A DNA stretch of 20,968 nt from Actinomycetes bacterium. GTDB taxonomy: Bacteria > Actinomycetota > Thermoleophilia > Solirubrobacterales > JACPNS01. The stretch spans positions 1 to 20,968 of the forward strand of contig JAEYBE010000056.1 in assembly GCA_023404495.1 (NCBI GenBank), written 5' to 3'. The notes under the pieces were generated by a model that was not told the DNA's origin, did not search any database, and was given only the letters and a program-made list of their open reading frames with translations. The position numbers and the translations under genes were made by a program. Of this stretch, positions 20,446 through 20,968 are shown one piece after another; position 1 is the first letter of the stretch, and every line of letters starts with the position of its first letter.

Positions 20446-20968
20446 TTAGTCGCCCAGGGCCATCTTCTTCAGGTTCATTGCTTCGTTGTAGAGCTTGGCG
20501 GTGACACCGTGCTCCATTGCGACCTCGCGCAGGTTGCGGCCGCTTCCGGCTGCTTCCTTGACGATCGCGCCCGCCTTGTCGTAGCCGATGTGGGGATTGA
20601 GCGCAGTCGCCGCGGCCAGGGTGTTCTCGGCCGATGCTTTTAGGCCTTCCTTGTTGGGCTCGATCCCGTCCACGCACTTCGTCGCCAGCAGGTGCGATCC
20701 GGTCGAAAGCAGGTTGATGCTCTCGAGCAGGTTCTTCGCGATCAGCGGGATGCGGACGTTGAGCTCGAACTGGCCCTGGGTTCCGGCCACGGTGATAGCC
20801 GTGTCGTTGCCGATCACCTGCGCGCCGATCTGAAGCACGACCTCCGGGATCACCGGGTTGACCTTGCCCGGCATGATCGACGAGCCCTTTTGCAGCTCGG
20901 GCAGGAAGATCTCACCGATGCCGGCGCGCGGGCCGCTGCCCATCAGCGCGAGGTCGTTGGCGATCTTC
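20446..20968 (-). CDS. fumC: Class II fumarate hydratase, C-terminal part (partial)
   Basis: The class II fumarase/aspartase superfamily signature 'GSSIMPGKVNP' is present, followed by 'VIPEVVLQIGAQVIGNDTAI', 'GTQGQFELNVRIPLIAKNLL' and 'TALNPHIGYDKAGAIVKEA'. The combination 'AQVIGND' plus 'FELNV' and 'LNPHIGYD' resembles actinobacterial FumC more than AspA. The gene enters from beyond base 20968 with 'KIANDLALMGSGPRAGIGEI'; about 174 of some 460 residues are visible, containing the catalytic SS loop and the C-terminal domain. The enzyme would interconvert fumarate and malate in the TCA cycle. An aspartate ammonia-lyase is the alternative; N-terminal residues outside the window would settle it. 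Confidence 0.8.
   Translation of the reverse strand, partial: KIANDLALMGSGPRAGIGEIFLPELQKGSSIMPGKVNPVIPEVVLQIGAQVIGNDTAITVAGTQGQFELNVRIPLIAKNLLESINLLSTGSHLLATKCVDGIEPNKEGLKASAENTLAAATALNPHIGYDKAGAIVKEAAGSGRNLREVAMEHGVTAKLYNEAMNLKKMALGD

Overview
The window is a compact, GC-rich stretch of bacterial chromosome with no RNA genes, insertion sequences, phage genes or CRISPR array visible. GC-rich codon use, a DUF1385 protein, several start codons placed six bases after a TANNNT -10 box (leaderless layout) and two large secreted proteins with 'LPPGLVGNP' and 'CPDS.VG' motifs together suggest an actinobacterium, probably class Thermoleophilia (Solirubrobacterales-like). That placement is an inference from gene content; no marker gene was compared.

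Layout. 1-870 (-): start of the recombination/replication ATPase RarA, cut by the window edge. 906-1721 (-) and 1776-2360 (+): a metallo-beta-lactamase-fold hydrolase divergent from a TetR regulator, with a clear inverted repeat between them. 2357-3184 (-): a divergent family-4 uracil-DNA glycosylase with altered iron-sulfur ligands and a C-terminal clamp-binding-like motif. 3282-6127 (+): small membrane protein, acyl-CoA dehydrogenase and M20 peptidase/deacylase, tightly packed. A 40-bp perfect palindrome lies at 6137-6176, followed by a leaderless promoter for a membrane-anchored degenerate HD-GYP protein (6226-7722) and a DUF1385 protein (7764-8591). 8588-10018 (-): a carotenoid cleavage oxygenase divergent from a PadR regulator (10095-10601). 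10623-11797 (+): methylmalonyl-CoA epimerase, a 74-residue unknown and a PAP2 phosphatase. 11940-13640 (+): the YchF ATPase and an SRPBCC-like protein. 13799-15442 (+): a catabolic-type acetolactate synthase. 15680-20372: two long secreted paralogues on the + strand with an unrelated membrane-anchored unknown on the - strand between them. 20446-20968 (-): the C-terminal part of a class II fumarase, cut by the window edge.

How it fits together. Most genes are housekeeping or central metabolism: acyl-CoA oxidation, the propionyl-CoA/methylmalonyl-CoA route, fumarase, DNA repair and ribosome-associated YchF. Two divergent regulator-target pairs (TetR/MBL and PadR/carotenoid oxygenase) look like self-contained local circuits. 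The least explained content is the pair of ten-cysteine secreted paralogues, the degenerate HD-GYP protein with its palindrome and leaderless promoter, and the glycosylase variant. Every gap between genes is shorter than 300 bases; the largest is 15443-15679.
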